From contig JAGLTS010000018.1 in the NCBI GenBank assembly GCA_023135165.1, forward strand, positions 1 to 36,861: DNA of 36,861 nt, in the 5' to 3' direction. This stretch comes from Phycisphaerales bacterium (GTDB lineage: Bacteria > Planctomycetota > Phycisphaerae > Phycisphaerales > JAGLTS01). Within the stretch, counting starts at the first letter, position 1, and each line of letters begins with the position of its first letter. The translations under genes and the position numbers were made by a program. The notes beneath the pieces were generated by a model. It was given only the letters and a program-made list of their open reading frames with translations. It was not told where the DNA came from and searched no databases. Shown here in pieces: positions 10,601 to 16,945 of the stretch.

Positions 10601-10775
10601 GACCGCCGACACGACGCAGACGCTCCTGCGAGGTAGGCGTCGCCCCGGTTTGCCGCTCGCGATGTCGATTGCGGTAAGCGAAGGCGATCAGTTCTTCATC
10701 GAGATTCGGCCGCGTGGGAAGAACTCCGCTGGGCCGTACACGCTCGACCTGGATTACGACCCGATCATTCCGTAA
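4662..10775 (+). CDS. Giant exported surface protein with embedded cyclophilin domain
   Basis: A 2037-residue exported protein. Residues 47-54 read LEERRLLS, the planctomycete N-terminal signal. Residues ~60-165 resemble a choice-of-anchor/HYDIN-like domain (IGDLSFIFDDGDGEQQF). Residues ~304-443 are a cyclophilin-type peptidyl-prolyl isomerase: HRSVPGFIVQGGGF aligns R341, F346 and Q349 with the catalytic Arg55, Phe60 and Gln63 of human cyclophilin A, followed by GTMAMAK (383-389) and SATNQWYFNLADN. Residues ~614-1212 hold three ~199-residue repeats, each starting with an SDTG-like motif and containing TIDxxxPVF and a TWTP-like strand, as in Ig/cadherin-type adhesins. The remaining ~820 residues repeat DRDWFSF/YTFVAP and YxLRVxA motifs, as in bacterial PPC domains. 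No C-terminal sorting tail or membrane anchor is visible. It ends tail-to-tail with the next gene. The role (surface attachment, matrix, folding) is inferred. Confidence 0.85.
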   Translation: MGRRSDRFACGLAASMSLSSAGRIRRLVTQVGRGRSARGANPVLERLEERRLLSVEVFAGGTLLENGDVIAREFGYEQAGQTVRTRQFTVRNDGATDEVTLSGLAVPDGFVIAEGFSAASLAAGESATFTISLDSSSDPGAKIGDLSFIFDDGDGEQQFTFAVDGYVTQAGGPRIVGLFADNHGGVWIDFDEPIDTSFIDSGGIRIYVAGADGIVGSADDVSHGGTLSYDAQRRQARFDPATAANDDYRIEAASHRILSLTGERLDGEFDPFAENGVSGDGIEGGTFHAAVDISELTDTARLDFSIGVIDIELTPDITPITVENFYQYADMGLWDDTFMHRSVPGFIVQGGGFFVRGEDVVEVPKFDPIVNEYQEGVTSNTRGTMAMAKFGNDPDSATNQWYFNLADNSDNLDNQNGGFTTFARVVGGSSFETMDAIAELDVEDLGAVNGALTDLPVLENYDGPPLTNDELVHLRRAGGEATYGAVEFTGLVFDIVGAEAAPPGDAHYMYDFGAVAQGTVVEIPAAVLNASAVTITVTSATFPGGSAFSLDVTNEVGNDGDDWVIGRTGRFNTTLSFDTATIGEFEDSLILIFDDGEGIRSFVVALTGEVTPPATARPNLAPGSDTGVSNADDITSRDNSSPDNALTFRVDDVVAGSTVTLFADELEIGSLIIPEGETTVWIVTDGATDIPDGTVSITTVQTIGGYDSIHSEALEVTIDSAAPVFDPVQNDVAAVDSVYFEDLTTDDESAGRYVVYALMQGPDGVAFSEDTGVILWTPEFSQLGEHDFIVTATDVAGNVTTLNFTVEVRTVAPAAPDLAAGSDTGIANDDNLTRFNNADEDSRLQFLVTDAIAGSLITIYADDIAIGTATVPDAASQVVVETDGVTMLEDGEYQVRATQTVEDVESGPSTPIFVTIDATAPVFEEPAPRDLNASFLHAYELDLTTDNETAAVNVTYIFVVSPDGAVIDEATGVITWTPGQDQLGPNDFTVSAEDDAGNVGMIELVVTVAESPPAAPTLLPAFDTGYSTSDGITQFNNSSETTVLQFRVEAVLEGATVRVYADDVEVGSTVVPEGVTEVIVETDGVTTIPDGDVAFTTTQATDVGETIASEPLAVTIDTTGPVFVDVDPDLPATALFFYRVDFATDDEDASRYIRYAQVDRVPGSNMTSTNGKLNWTPTEDQIGEVTFLIVGEDAAGNTTEYTFDQTVRSPELTGDGLDISSALTNTGKRQFGLKPTLDARFTALLGIPEDGSKFWLRVIDQTTSEVIDSDRSTNEVTAAITFLVEADHLYRLEVESYQESTGEFTVTIRRDADGRPEDATPIVLEGQDRRDGKDVLLGRLGSYLIINRVDQDYISFLSPTANTVDIRLFTADGLRGEVSLLDGAPGADYAVLASTFAGGADEQASLTADIEANITYFIRVNSYGETNTGKFSVSVAVDAEFTADFPIELGTLETSLNTNGTIEPPTDRDWFSFAADHDGPVLFNSEASFTLGLHMTIVDLDDGDRQVAETGFADGVQPFGRFDVQAGHTYRIRVRSLNNTWGDYNFAFAYDEAGNADQAVVLALDEVPVNSELDGRVSIAEDGINARLEEDWYTFVAPVGGGLTTFSLTTPPGLLRAKMTLYTLQPGGSLHETQLVSDKKATGNLVMIEDIGAGITYYLRVDARQETFLGDYTLHVEIDGNSTIASADDLGVITEDATVVIGETVTLLDKDLFAFTTVQASMVLVDLATGGPDARIRILDANTGRRIASTRPKKNKPAQIRFQAVTGGRYILQVEPTRRQIGQYTVNVALDDFGDTVHAGDFTFTQREVNSELDPLIANVQGVIDPALDQDVYTFVAPTGVTTAYFGIETTPTELFADFGVYTRRPDGALRRIVGGRDRGGTGHVDLRTNLIPGAQYFVIAKSIRGRSTGEYTIRAELDYNNTFPTADDIGIITEPVTLTGFILDKGDTDIYRVEADRDGLLHLLLNGGPNLDADVRIYSTADTTQTLLRGRRRPGLPLAMSIAVSEGDQFFIEIRPRGKNSAGPYTLDLDYDPIIP

Positions 10776-10816
10776 CGGCGACGCCGAATCGCAGTCTCGC
10801 GCGGCAACGCGCCGTT
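10774..10816. terminator. Inverted repeat between convergent genes
   Basis: AACGGCG at 10774-10780 pairs with CGCCGTT at 10810-10816 and encloses two smaller hairpins (CGGCG-A-CGCCG and GCGCG-GCAA-CGCGC). Its place in the 46-bp gap between converging genes suggests a bidirectional terminator, though neither side has a long T-run. Confidence 0.5.
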
Positions 10817-10821
10817 CCACA

Positions 10822-11952
10822 TCATGCGAGTAGTACGTCGAGCAGTTCGTCGATGCCTTGGCCGCGCGTCGCGATCGTCTCGACGATCGGACGTCTGCCC
10901 GCGACTTCGCTGAGGTGACGCACGAGGTGCGACTCGCCCTCATGGTCGGCCTTGTTGCAGACGAACAGGTCAGCGATCTCGAGGATGCCCGCCTTGTCCA
11001 TCTGAGTGGAGTCGCCCATGCCCGGCACGAGAACGACGATGGTCTGATCCACGTATTCGCGAATCGCCACGTCGTTTTGGCCGGCGCCGACGGTCTCGAT
11101 GATGAGCCTGTCGAACCCAGCCCCACCGATCAGTTCGATCAGGTCCGGCAGCGAGCGGTAGTCTTCGCCGGTGATGGCGATGCTGCGGTAGTACAGGCGA
11201 TCTCCGATTGAGTTGAAATCCACGCGAAGTCGATCGCCGAGCAGTGCGCCCTGCGTGATCGGGCTCATCGGGTCGATGGCGATGACAGCCAGCCGTTCGC
11301 TGATGTCGCGACGGACGTATTCCGCCGCCAGCGCCGCAACGAGCGTGGACTTACCCGCACCGGGTGAACCTGTCAGACCGATGACCTGCATCGGGCGTTT
11401 GCGCGGCGCATCGGCGCGCAGCGGGCGCTCGCCGAACGCGAGCGACAGATCCCGCGCGAGCTGCGCGGTCGTGTGGCCGTCGGGCACCGTCGGCTCGTGC
11501 GGATGCACCACATCGCAGACCGCCTCGACGATCGCCTCCAGGCCGGTCCCAGTATGGAAGATGCGATGAACGCCGGCGTCGAGCAGCGTCTGCACATCTT
11601 CCTGCGGAATGATGCCGCCCACGTCGATTGGGATGTCCGGCCGACCTGATTCCTTGCAACATGCGATCAGGCGGGGGATGAGCACCAAATGCGAGTTGGA
11701 CATCATGGATGCGGCGATGAGGTCGCAATCCTCATCGCGGGCTCCGATCGCGAGTGCTTGCGGCGTCTGCCAGAGTCCCGAGTAGATCACGTGAACGCCG
11801 CTGTCGCGCAGCGCGCGCGAGATGACCTTGACGCCTCGGTCGTGGCCGTCCAGGCCGATCTTGGCGAGGAGGACGCGAGGGCGATGGTCCAAGTGGCTGC
11901 AACGGTCCTTCTTCTCAAACTCCGTCGTCGGCTGATGCGTGGCGGTCGCCAT
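10822..11952 (-). CDS. B12-binding domain fused to MeaB/ArgK-type GTPase
   Basis: A 376-residue fusion. Residues ~25-150 match the small B12-binding domain of methylmalonyl/isobutyryl-CoA mutases: RVLLAKIGLDGHDRG carries the DxHxxG motif (D35, H37, G40), whose histidine is the lower cobalt ligand. Residues ~187-376 are the G3E GTPase MeaB/ArgK, which gates cofactor loading of B12 mutases: P-loop GSPGAGKST (195-203), DPMSPITQGALLGDR (228-241), ETVGAGQND (286-294) and NKAD (333-336). The order matches the first two modules of the fused mutase IcmF, but the large substrate-binding module is absent. The C-terminal dimerisation arm of stand-alone MeaB also seems missing. The start at 11952 is preceded by GGAGAGA 8 bases upstream; the longer frame to 12045 is unlikely. 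No mutase gene is adjacent, so the large subunit would have to be encoded elsewhere. Confidence 0.88.
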   Translation of the reverse strand: MATATHQPTTEFEKKDRCSHLDHRPRVLLAKIGLDGHDRGVKVISRALRDSGVHVIYSGLWQTPQALAIGARDEDCDLIAASMMSNSHLVLIPRLIACCKESGRPDIPIDVGGIIPQEDVQTLLDAGVHRIFHTGTGLEAIVEAVCDVVHPHEPTVPDGHTTAQLARDLSLAFGERPLRADAPRKRPMQVIGLTGSPGAGKSTLVAALAAEYVRRDISERLAVIAIDPMSPITQGALLGDRLRVDFNSIGDRLYYRSIAITGEDYRSLPDLIELIGGAGFDRLIIETVGAGQNDVAIREYVDQTIVVLVPGMGDSTQMDKAGILEIADLFVCNKADHEGESHLVRHLSEVAGRRPIVETIATRGQGIDELLDVLLA

Positions 11953-12069
11953 GTGTCGTATCTCTCCGGCGTGTGGGTTCCGATGGGACCGCACAGGATA
12001 CAGCGAACCGGCTGGGATGTGGGGCGGCGCGCCTGTCAAGGGCATCGGTCGGGCGATCGGCGCGCGACG

Positions 12070-12095
12070 CCGCCCGGTCGTGGGTGACCGGGCGG
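12070..12095 (-). terminator. Perfect 10-bp stem-loop after the PEP-CTERM gene
   Basis: CCGCCCGGTC and its exact complement are separated by a 6-nt loop, about 55 bp past the stop of the PEP-CTERM gene and upstream of the B12/GTPase gene on the same strand. There is no T-run, so intrinsic termination is uncertain. Confidence 0.45.
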
Positions 12096-12148
12096 TGCTG
12101 CGGGGGCTGGTGACGGGGCATGAGCAAGATGGCAGTGCGGCGCGGTCG

Positions 12149-12901
12149 TTACGTGCTGCGCCGGCGACGCGAGGCAGCCATGCACCCGATGCCGAGGATG
12201 AGGCCCGTCGGCGCGGAGGGTATCGGGGCGATGTGCATCTCGAGCGTTTCCAAGGGCAGGGGAACGCCGCCCATGCCGTTTGTCTCCAGGTAGGTCTCGA
12301 GCGTGATCCCCTGGACCACCACCGCGAATGTGAGAATCGAGCCTTCCGTCACGAGCCCGGTCACGTCGATCCCCTGGAATGTGCTGTCCGAGAAGACGAT
12401 GTCCGTGACCAGACCGAAGCCGAGAACACCGGGCAACACCAGCGCATCGGTGTCGTCGATGAGTTCCATGTAGGGGACGATCCCCGAGAGTGTCTCGCCG
12501 TACTCATCGGTCGCGATGAAGTCGTAGCCCGCGAGGGCACCCGTTCCGGCGAAGACGGCCATGTCGCCAGGCCCGCCCGCTCCTGCGCTGTTGAACGAGA
12601 CGAGATCTAGCGATGCGTTCAGATCCGCGGAACCCGTTCCGTAGAACCCGAGTGCGACCTCTCCCGGTATTCCGATGCGTTGTACGCGGTAGTTGCCTCC
12701 GGGCATCGACTCCAGTGTGAGCGTTCCCGAAGCGAGCGATCCGGCGTAGACGGACTCGACGGCATCGGTGGCATCATAGATGAAGTCGCCGATCATGTCC
12801 GCGGATGCGATCCCCGAACCGATAATGATGCAGCTTGCCGCAGCGACGATGGCGCGGATGCCTCTCCGACCCCGTTTGGTCTGTGAAGGGCAAGAACCCA
12901 T
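12149..12901 (-). CDS. PEP-CTERM-type exported protein
   Basis: A 250-residue secreted protein of unknown function. A basic N-terminus (QTKRGRRGIR) and a hydrophobic core (AIVAAASCIIIGSGIASA) form a signal peptide, probably cut before DMIGDF. The body is Gly/Ala/Asp-rich and beta-prone, like the loosely conserved PEP-CTERM passengers of planctomycetes. The C-terminus (IPSAPTGLILGIGCMAASRRRRST) has the tripartite tail: a Pro motif, a hydrophobic stretch and an Arg cluster, recognised by exosortase in other bacteria. The canonical PEP triplet is replaced by PSAP. A GGAGG Shine-Dalgarno lies eight bases before the ATG. No exosortase gene is in the window. No sigma-54 site was seen in its upstream region, unlike the PEP-CTERM gene at 34129. 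Confidence 0.8.
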   Translation of the reverse strand: MGSCPSQTKRGRRGIRAIVAAASCIIIGSGIASADMIGDFIYDATDAVESVYAGSLASGTLTLESMPGGNYRVQRIGIPGEVALGFYGTGSADLNASLDLVSFNSAGAGGPGDMAVFAGTGALAGYDFIATDEYGETLSGIVPYMELIDDTDALVLPGVLGFGLVTDIVFSDSTFQGIDVTGLVTEGSILTFAVVVQGITLETYLETNGMGGVPLPLETLEMHIAPIPSAPTGLILGIGCMAASRRRRST

Positions 12902-13281
12902 GACCTTATCCTCCTTCTCATGATGCGGCCCCTGTGCGGAAGAGGCACGAGAATCGCATCAGTTCAACATCAAGCTGCTCGCAAAACGAACAACGAGATG
13001 CTCGTCCAAAGGGAGGGCAAGGAGTCGTGGCGGCCCGGTCGGCACATCCGCGGAGCGCGCGGGCATATACCCGTTCACGATGCGGCTTCGCTCCCGTTCC
13101 TCGCTGTTGGACTGTTGACCGGTTGGCGGTGTGCGGCACCAGCCTTCATCCTAAGGATGTCACGGGTTGAGGCGTCCGCAAACGAATACCCGCGAGAATA
13201 CGCAATCATTACAGCCGTAACCCCTGAAATATCCAGTGGTTACGTCGCAGTGGTGGTCCAGCGAGGAGATGGCGCACGAGA
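12902..13281. other. Intergenic region upstream of the PEP-CTERM gene
   Basis: No gene is seen. It should hold the promoter of the minus-strand PEP-CTERM gene, but no convincing -35/-10 pair was found. A short palindrome (CATCCTAAGGATG, 13147-13159) is a possible operator or half-hairpin; its role is unknown. Confidence 0.4.
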
Positions 13282-13311
13282 AAGGGCCGCCCGGTTGTTC
13301 GGACGGCCCTT
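13282..13311 (-). terminator. Terminator hairpin after rplL
   Basis: A stem of about 12 bp with one mismatch (AAGGGCCG...CGGCCCTT) around a short loop, starting 45 bp past the rplL stop. On the minus strand it is followed only by TTTC, a short U-stretch. It is well placed to end the rplKAJL transcript. Confidence 0.65.
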
Positions 13312-13355
13312 GGTCTTATTGCTTATCGGAAGGAATCGAACATGTCCGCTGCGGA

Positions 13356-13757
13356 TCAGGCGATCTTGACGGACCCGCCGACCTCTTCGATCGCCTCCTT
13401 GACCTTGTCCGCCTCTTCCTTGGAGACGCCTTCCTTCAGGAGCTTGGGAACGTTGTCCACGAGTTCCTTCGCTTCCTTGAGGCCCAGACTGGTCAGCTCG
13501 CGGACGATCTTGATGACCTGGATCTTCTTCTCGCCGAACGCTTCGAGGGTCACGTCGAACGACGTCTGCTCCTCTTCTTCCACCTGGCCACCCGCCGGGC
13601 CGGCCATCATCACAGCGCCGCCCGCCGCAGGCTCGATCCCGTAGGTGTCCTTCATGTAGTCGCTCAGGTCGACTGCTTGCTTGAGCGTCAGCTCGGAAAG
13701 CTGGTCGCCGAGTTTTGTAATGGCTTCATCGAATGTTTTGGTGGCTTCCTCAGACAT
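13356..13757 (-). CDS. rplL: Ribosomal protein bL12 (L7/L12)
   Basis: A 133-residue protein of the 50S stalk, which recruits translational GTPases. The N-terminal dimerisation part ([25 protein letters not shown]) leads to an Ala/Gly hinge ([15 protein letters not shown]), then the globular C-terminal domain [26 protein letters not shown]...[14 protein letters not shown], essentially the family consensus. It is the last gene of rplK-rplA-rplJ-rplL. The 138-bp gap to rplJ is larger than the other gaps and GC-rich, with a strong potential hairpin (around 13870-13893) just after rplJ, a place where extra rplL expression could be set. The Shine-Dalgarno is weak (GAAAG). No rpoB follows downstream. 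Confidence 0.97.
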   Translation of the reverse strand: MSEEATKTFDEAITKLGDQLSELTLKQAVDLSDYMKDTYGIEPAAGGAVMMAGPAGGQVEEEEQTSFDVTLEAFGEKKIQVIKIVRELTSLGLKEAKELVDNVPKLLKEGVSKEEADKVKEAIEEVGGSVKIA

Positions 13758-13895
13758 TGGTAGCTGCTTTCAAGGTGATGCGCCGAAGAGGCGACCGACA
13801 CGCTCGGCCGTTTAACCCTTCACATTCGGGCCAGTCCGACGCAGGACTTTCAGATTGTGCGCGGCGCGCCGGGGCGTCAGCCCGCCGGGCCGGTG

Positions 13896-14441
13896 TCATG
13901 CGATCTTGCTGATCGTCTCGCCCTCTTCGAGCTTCTCCTCGATGCTCTTGACCACAGCCATGACCTTCCCGCCTGGGCCTGTGATTTGGGAGAGGAGCTT
14001 GGCGCCCGGGCTCATGATGAGCGTGATGTTCTCGGCGAGGGCTTCCTCGCGCGTCGGGAACTTGCTGAGCCGATCGACTTCCTTGGGGCCCATGAACTGC
14101 GTCCCGTCGAGCACAGCGCCCTTCAGTTCGAGCAGTTGCACTTCCTTGGCCCATGTCGTCAGCTCACGCGCGACCGTGACGACCGAACCCGCCCCATACG
14201 CCAGCGCGCTGGGACCGTCGAGCGCCGCTGTGAGGCCTTCGAGGCTCGTACCCTCCATCGCCTGCTTGGCGAGCGCGTTGCGGATCACCGCGATGCGGAT
14301 CTCCTTCTCCGCAAGCCCGAGGCGCAGACGGTTGTTGTCGTTCGCCGGGATGCCGCGAATGCTCACGAGCACGGCATCGTCGATGTTCTCGAATCGCCTC
14401 TTGTACTCAGCGACGATCATTTCTTTGACTGGCTTGCTCAT
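13896..14441 (-). CDS. rplJ: Ribosomal protein uL10
   Basis: A 181-residue protein that anchors L7/L12 dimers to 23S rRNA at the stalk base. It begins MSKPVKEMIVAEYKRRFENIDDAVLVSIRGI and keeps the family pattern NNRLRLGLAEKEIRIAVIRNALAKQAMEGT, the rRNA-binding portion. The C-terminal helix (VMAVVKSIEEKLEEGETISKIA) is the L7/L12 docking region. It starts 15 bp after rplA. That gap is too short for the classic L10-binding leader, so autoregulation, if present, must use a site inside rplA or elsewhere. Confidence 0.96.
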   Translation of the reverse strand: MSKPVKEMIVAEYKRRFENIDDAVLVSIRGIPANDNNRLRLGLAEKEIRIAVIRNALAKQAMEGTSLEGLTAALDGPSALAYGAGSVVTVARELTTWAKEVQLLELKGAVLDGTQFMGPKEVDRLSKFPTREEALAENITLIMSPGAKLLSQITGPGGKVMAVVKSIEEKLEEGETISKIA

Positions 14442-14456
14442 GCCGATTCTCGCCTG

Positions 14457-15134
14457 TTAGCGGTCCAGGATGACCGCGGGGGTCATCGTGCCGCTGATCG
14501 TGATCTTCTTGACGTACTGACCCTTTGTCGCTGCCGGACGCACCTTCTCGATCGTCTCGATGAAGAAGTTCATGTTTTCGATGAGGTCGGCGTCGGGGAA
14601 GCTCATCTTGCCGACGACCGCGTGGATGTTCCCGCCGTCGTCGTTGCGGTATTCGATCTTGCCCGCAACGTATTCCTTGACGGCGCCGGTGACATCCTTG
14701 GCGACCGTCCCGCTCTTGGGTGAAGGCATCAGGCCGCGCGGGCCGAGCACCCGACCGAGCTTGCTCACGGATCGCATCATGTCCGGTGCGGCCACCGCGA
14801 CATCGAAGTCCATGAAGCCCTTCTGGATCTCGTTGACAAGCTCATCACCGCCCGCCTTCACAGCGCCGGCGGCGAGGCAGTCCTCGATCAAATCGTCCGT
14901 GCAGAACGCGATGACGCGCTTGGTCTTGCCGACGCCTTTGGGCAGGGCGATCGAGCCGCGGATGATCTGATCCGCCTGCCGAGGATCGATCCCCAGGTGC
15001 ATGCACAGCTCAACCGTCTGGTCGAACTTCGGCCCGTCGTACTTCTTCAGCGTGGCGACAGCCTGTTCGATCGGCTGGGGCGCATCGGGGATGAGCTTGA
15101 TGTTGTTCGCGGTTCTCTTGGTTTCTCTTGGCAT
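14457..15134 (-). CDS. rplA: Ribosomal protein uL1
   Basis: A 225-residue L1-stalk protein, which binds 23S rRNA and moves E-site tRNA; in many bacteria it also represses its own operon. Signatures: KKYDGPKFDQTVELCMHLGIDPRQADQIIRG, LPKGVGKTKRVIAF, LGRVLGPRGLMPSPKSGTV and EYRNDDGGNIHAVVGKMSF, all close to consensus. It starts three bases after rplK ends, with GGAGGG in the end of rplK serving as ribosome site, indicating translational coupling. It is slightly shorter than Escherichia coli L1 (234), with no internal gap seen. Confidence 0.97.
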   Translation of the reverse strand: MPRETKRTANNIKLIPDAPQPIEQAVATLKKYDGPKFDQTVELCMHLGIDPRQADQIIRGSIALPKGVGKTKRVIAFCTDDLIEDCLAAGAVKAGGDELVNEIQKGFMDFDVAVAAPDMMRSVSKLGRVLGPRGLMPSPKSGTVAKDVTGAVKEYVAGKIEYRNDDGGNIHAVVGKMSFPDADLIENMNFFIETIEKVRPAATKGQYVKKITISGTMTPAVILDR

Positions 15135-15137
15135 TGC

Positions 15138-15566
15138 TCAGCCCTCCACCTGGATGCCCATGGACCGTGCCTGACCGGCGATGATCCGCTTGGCGGACTC
15201 GATGGTCCCGGCGTTCAGATCGTTCAGCTTCTCCTTGGCGATGTCCTCGAGCTGGGAGTCGCTGATCGTGCCCACCTTCTCCTCCAGCGGATTGCCGGAG
15301 CCCTTTTCGAGGCCGGCCGCCTGCTTGAGCAGCACGGATGTCGGGGAGGATTTGACCTCGAACGTGAAGCTGCGGTCGGCGTAGACGGTGACGACGATGC
15401 CGACGATCTTGCCGTTCAGCTCACGTGTGCGTTCATTGAAGAGCTGAATGAACTGTCCTGGGTTGACGCCGTTGGCGCCGAGGACAGGCCCGAGCGGCGG
15501 GGCGGGGGTCGCTTGTCCACCCGGGGCCATCATCTTGAAGGTTGTGAGAATGTCTTTTTTGGCCAT
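15138..15566 (-). CDS. rplK: Ribosomal protein uL11
   Basis: A 142-residue protein of the GTPase-associated centre. It starts MAKKDILTTFKMMAPGGQATPAPPLGPVLGANGVN, the proline-rich N-terminal domain of L11, and continues with SFTFEVKSSPTSVLLKQAAG and the C-terminal rRNA-binding IIAGQARSMGIQVEG. The open frame extends upstream to 15815, but the ATG at 15566 is preceded by AGGAG and matches the family start. The 223 bp upstream hold no secE, nusG or tRNA, only GC-rich sequence with a small CCGGG-loop-CCCGG hairpin, before the RHS fragment at 15790. The island therefore abuts the ribosomal promoter region. Confidence 0.97.
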   Translation of the reverse strand: MAKKDILTTFKMMAPGGQATPAPPLGPVLGANGVNPGQFIQLFNERTRELNGKIVGIVVTVYADRSFTFEVKSSPTSVLLKQAAGLEKGSGNPLEEKVGTISDSQLEDIAKEKLNDLNAGTIESAKRIIAGQARSMGIQVEG

Positions 15567-15789
15567 GGTGCTCCTACCTCCCACCGAACGCCGGGAAAAG
15601 CCCGGAAGCGTCGCCCAGCCAACAGGCCGACGCCGCCCAGTGGTGCTTGCGGTCATCAATCCGGTCCCCGACCACGGAGACCGAGCCGAATAGGGTAGCG
15701 AGCCGCCCCGAAGATGCAAGCGGCGATGATGCCTCAGACCAGTGGCGCGGCACACCGAGAACCCGGCGCTCCCCCCCAACATACCCCAG

Positions 15790-16137
15790 CTATCTTGGCC
15801 GGGTCCGTGCGCCATTCATCATGGCCCCCGGTCCAGACCCATGCACGCGCCGCCTCACGTCCGTCTCCTCCCAGCCCGTCCTCACGCTCACCCGACGTTG
15901 CGCTTCGGAGTCGAATCCACATATCCGCCCCTGCCAGAGCTCCTGCCAACGCTCGGCGATGAAGCCGTCGACGGTGATCGTCGAAGCTGCGGATGTGCCG
16001 AAGCCCATAATGTCAACCTCGCCGGGGACCTCGCGCTGCGTGTACTGGTTCAACACGTTGGGCGTGTAGTCCGCCTGACCTTGACTGGCGTCAGCGGGCC
16101 AGTTCCTCCGGCATCGCTCGCGCGCACGACATTGCGC
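15790..16137 (-). pseudogene. RHS-repeat protein fragment 1
   Basis: The minus-strand frame from about 16137 reads ADYTPNVLNQYTQREVPGEV, then DIMGFGTSAASTITVDGF and IAERWQE. YTxNxLNQYT is the hallmark of RHS/YD-repeat proteins, and the VPG.VDIMG...S.TVDG. continuation is a pattern I recall from planctomycete RHS proteins. Past AERWQE the frame continues ~45 residues with no recognisable RHS sequence. The fragment has no start, no hyperconserved core (DPxGxxxGxNxY) and no neighbouring RHS body. It is most likely a leftover of a large RHS gene. It lies between the small ankyrin gene and the rplK promoter region, and shares 66 bp with fragment 2. Confidence 0.6.
15940..16005 (-). repeat. 66-bp direct repeat, copy A (RHS segment)
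   Basis: Matches 16871-16936 at 63 of 66 positions, 931 bp apart and in the same orientation. It encodes GFGTSAASTITVDGF plus IAERWQE. The pair brackets the small ankyrin gene. Confidence 0.9.
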
Positions 16138-16178
16138 CTAAACCGCATCACGGAACAGGACGCGGATCGTGGTCGCTC

Positions 16179-16685
16179 TCATTGCCAGTTCTCCAGTAGA
16201 TCGATGATCTCTTGATTCTTCACTAGATGGATTGCAACCCATCTGGGTGTCGAGACTCCCCCCATGTTCAGATCCGGATCAGCTCCGTGCTTCAAGAGCA
16301 GCAAGATCATGGCCATGTTCTCATGCTGAATCGCGTAGCACAAGGGAGCCGTGGCTGGAGAGATGCCATCCGGATCAGCGCCCTGCTCGAGCAACCAGGC
16401 GGCCACATCCTCCCTGTCCTCCACCACCGCCTCCGACAGCAACGATGCACCCATCCATACGATCTCATCGACGTGTTTCCCGGAGGCCAGAACCGATGCC
16501 CTTATCTCCTCAAGCGACGCCCTCTGGCTCAGCAGCGTGAATGCTCGGTCATCCGGGCGAACAAAGCCACGCTCGACCGTCACCGTGACATACGGCCGAT
16601 AGTACACCAGCGATGTGATTACCAACGCGACAATCGCCACACAGAGCGTGCCGACAATACAGAGTGTCCGCTTGTTCTTCGTCAT
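16179..16685 (-). CDS. Small membrane-anchored ankyrin-repeat protein
   Basis: A 168-residue protein. A basic start (MTKNKR) and one hydrophobic segment (~8-28, LCIVGTLCVAIVALVITSLVYY) predict a single membrane pass with the C-terminus outside the cytoplasm. Two to three ankyrin repeats follow: GASLLSEAVVEDREDVAAWLLEQGADPD, APLCYAIQHENMAMILLLLKHGADPD and a degenerate last one. Ankyrin repeats mediate protein binding. Its ATG overlaps the stop codon of RHS fragment 2 in ATGA, so the two are probably translationally coupled, as toxin-immunity pairs often are. It is flanked by the 66-bp RHS repeats. An immunity-like role is inference; no partner toxin domain is recognisable. Confidence 0.75.
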   Translation of the reverse strand: MTKNKRTLCIVGTLCVAIVALVITSLVYYRPYVTVTVERGFVRPDDRAFTLLSQRASLEEIRASVLASGKHVDEIVWMGASLLSEAVVEDREDVAAWLLEQGADPDGISPATAPLCYAIQHENMAMILLLLKHGADPDLNMGGVSTPRWVAIHLVKNQEIIDLLENWQ

Positions 16686-16945
16686 GATGTCTCACCGGAG
16701 GAAGTAGCGCTCCCGTGTGGTAGTGAATGACGGAGCCCACCCTTGGCCTCAACATCGCTCTCTGCGCTGAAGCCAAGCCCCTTGCTGCACATGTCGCGGA
16801 ACTGCAAGCACGTTGACCCATCATACACCGCGTCGCTGGCGTTGTCCCAGGACAGCTCGGCACGGTAGAACTCCTGCCATCGCTCAGCGGTGAAGCCGTC
16901 GACGGTGATCGTCGAAGCTGCGGATGTGCCGAAGCCATTGGTCAA
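16682..16945 (-). pseudogene. RHS-repeat protein fragment 2
   Basis: An 87-residue frame starting TNGFGTSAASTITVDGF, then TAERWQEFYRAELSWDNASDAVY. This is the RHS segment also present in fragment 1, extended by the YRAEL.vDNaS..VY pattern. The last ~40 residues (STCLQFRDMCSKGLGF... to SSGETS) have no recognised family. It begins directly at the stop of the upstream gene (TAG at 16946-16948, then TTG) and its own TGA overlaps the ATG of the ankyrin gene. It could still be translated as a short coupled ORF, but as an RHS protein it lacks nearly everything, so it is called a remnant. Confidence 0.6.
16871..16936 (-). repeat. 66-bp direct repeat, copy B (RHS segment)
   Basis: Partner of 15940-16005 with three mismatches. 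Similarity falls away on both sides, so the shared block is a short homologous island suited to recombination. Confidence 0.9.

Noticed and set aside
15567-15815. Upstream extension of rplK
   Set aside because: L11 starts at MAKKDIL with a ribosome site. The extension is Gly/Arg/Ser-rich leader DNA.
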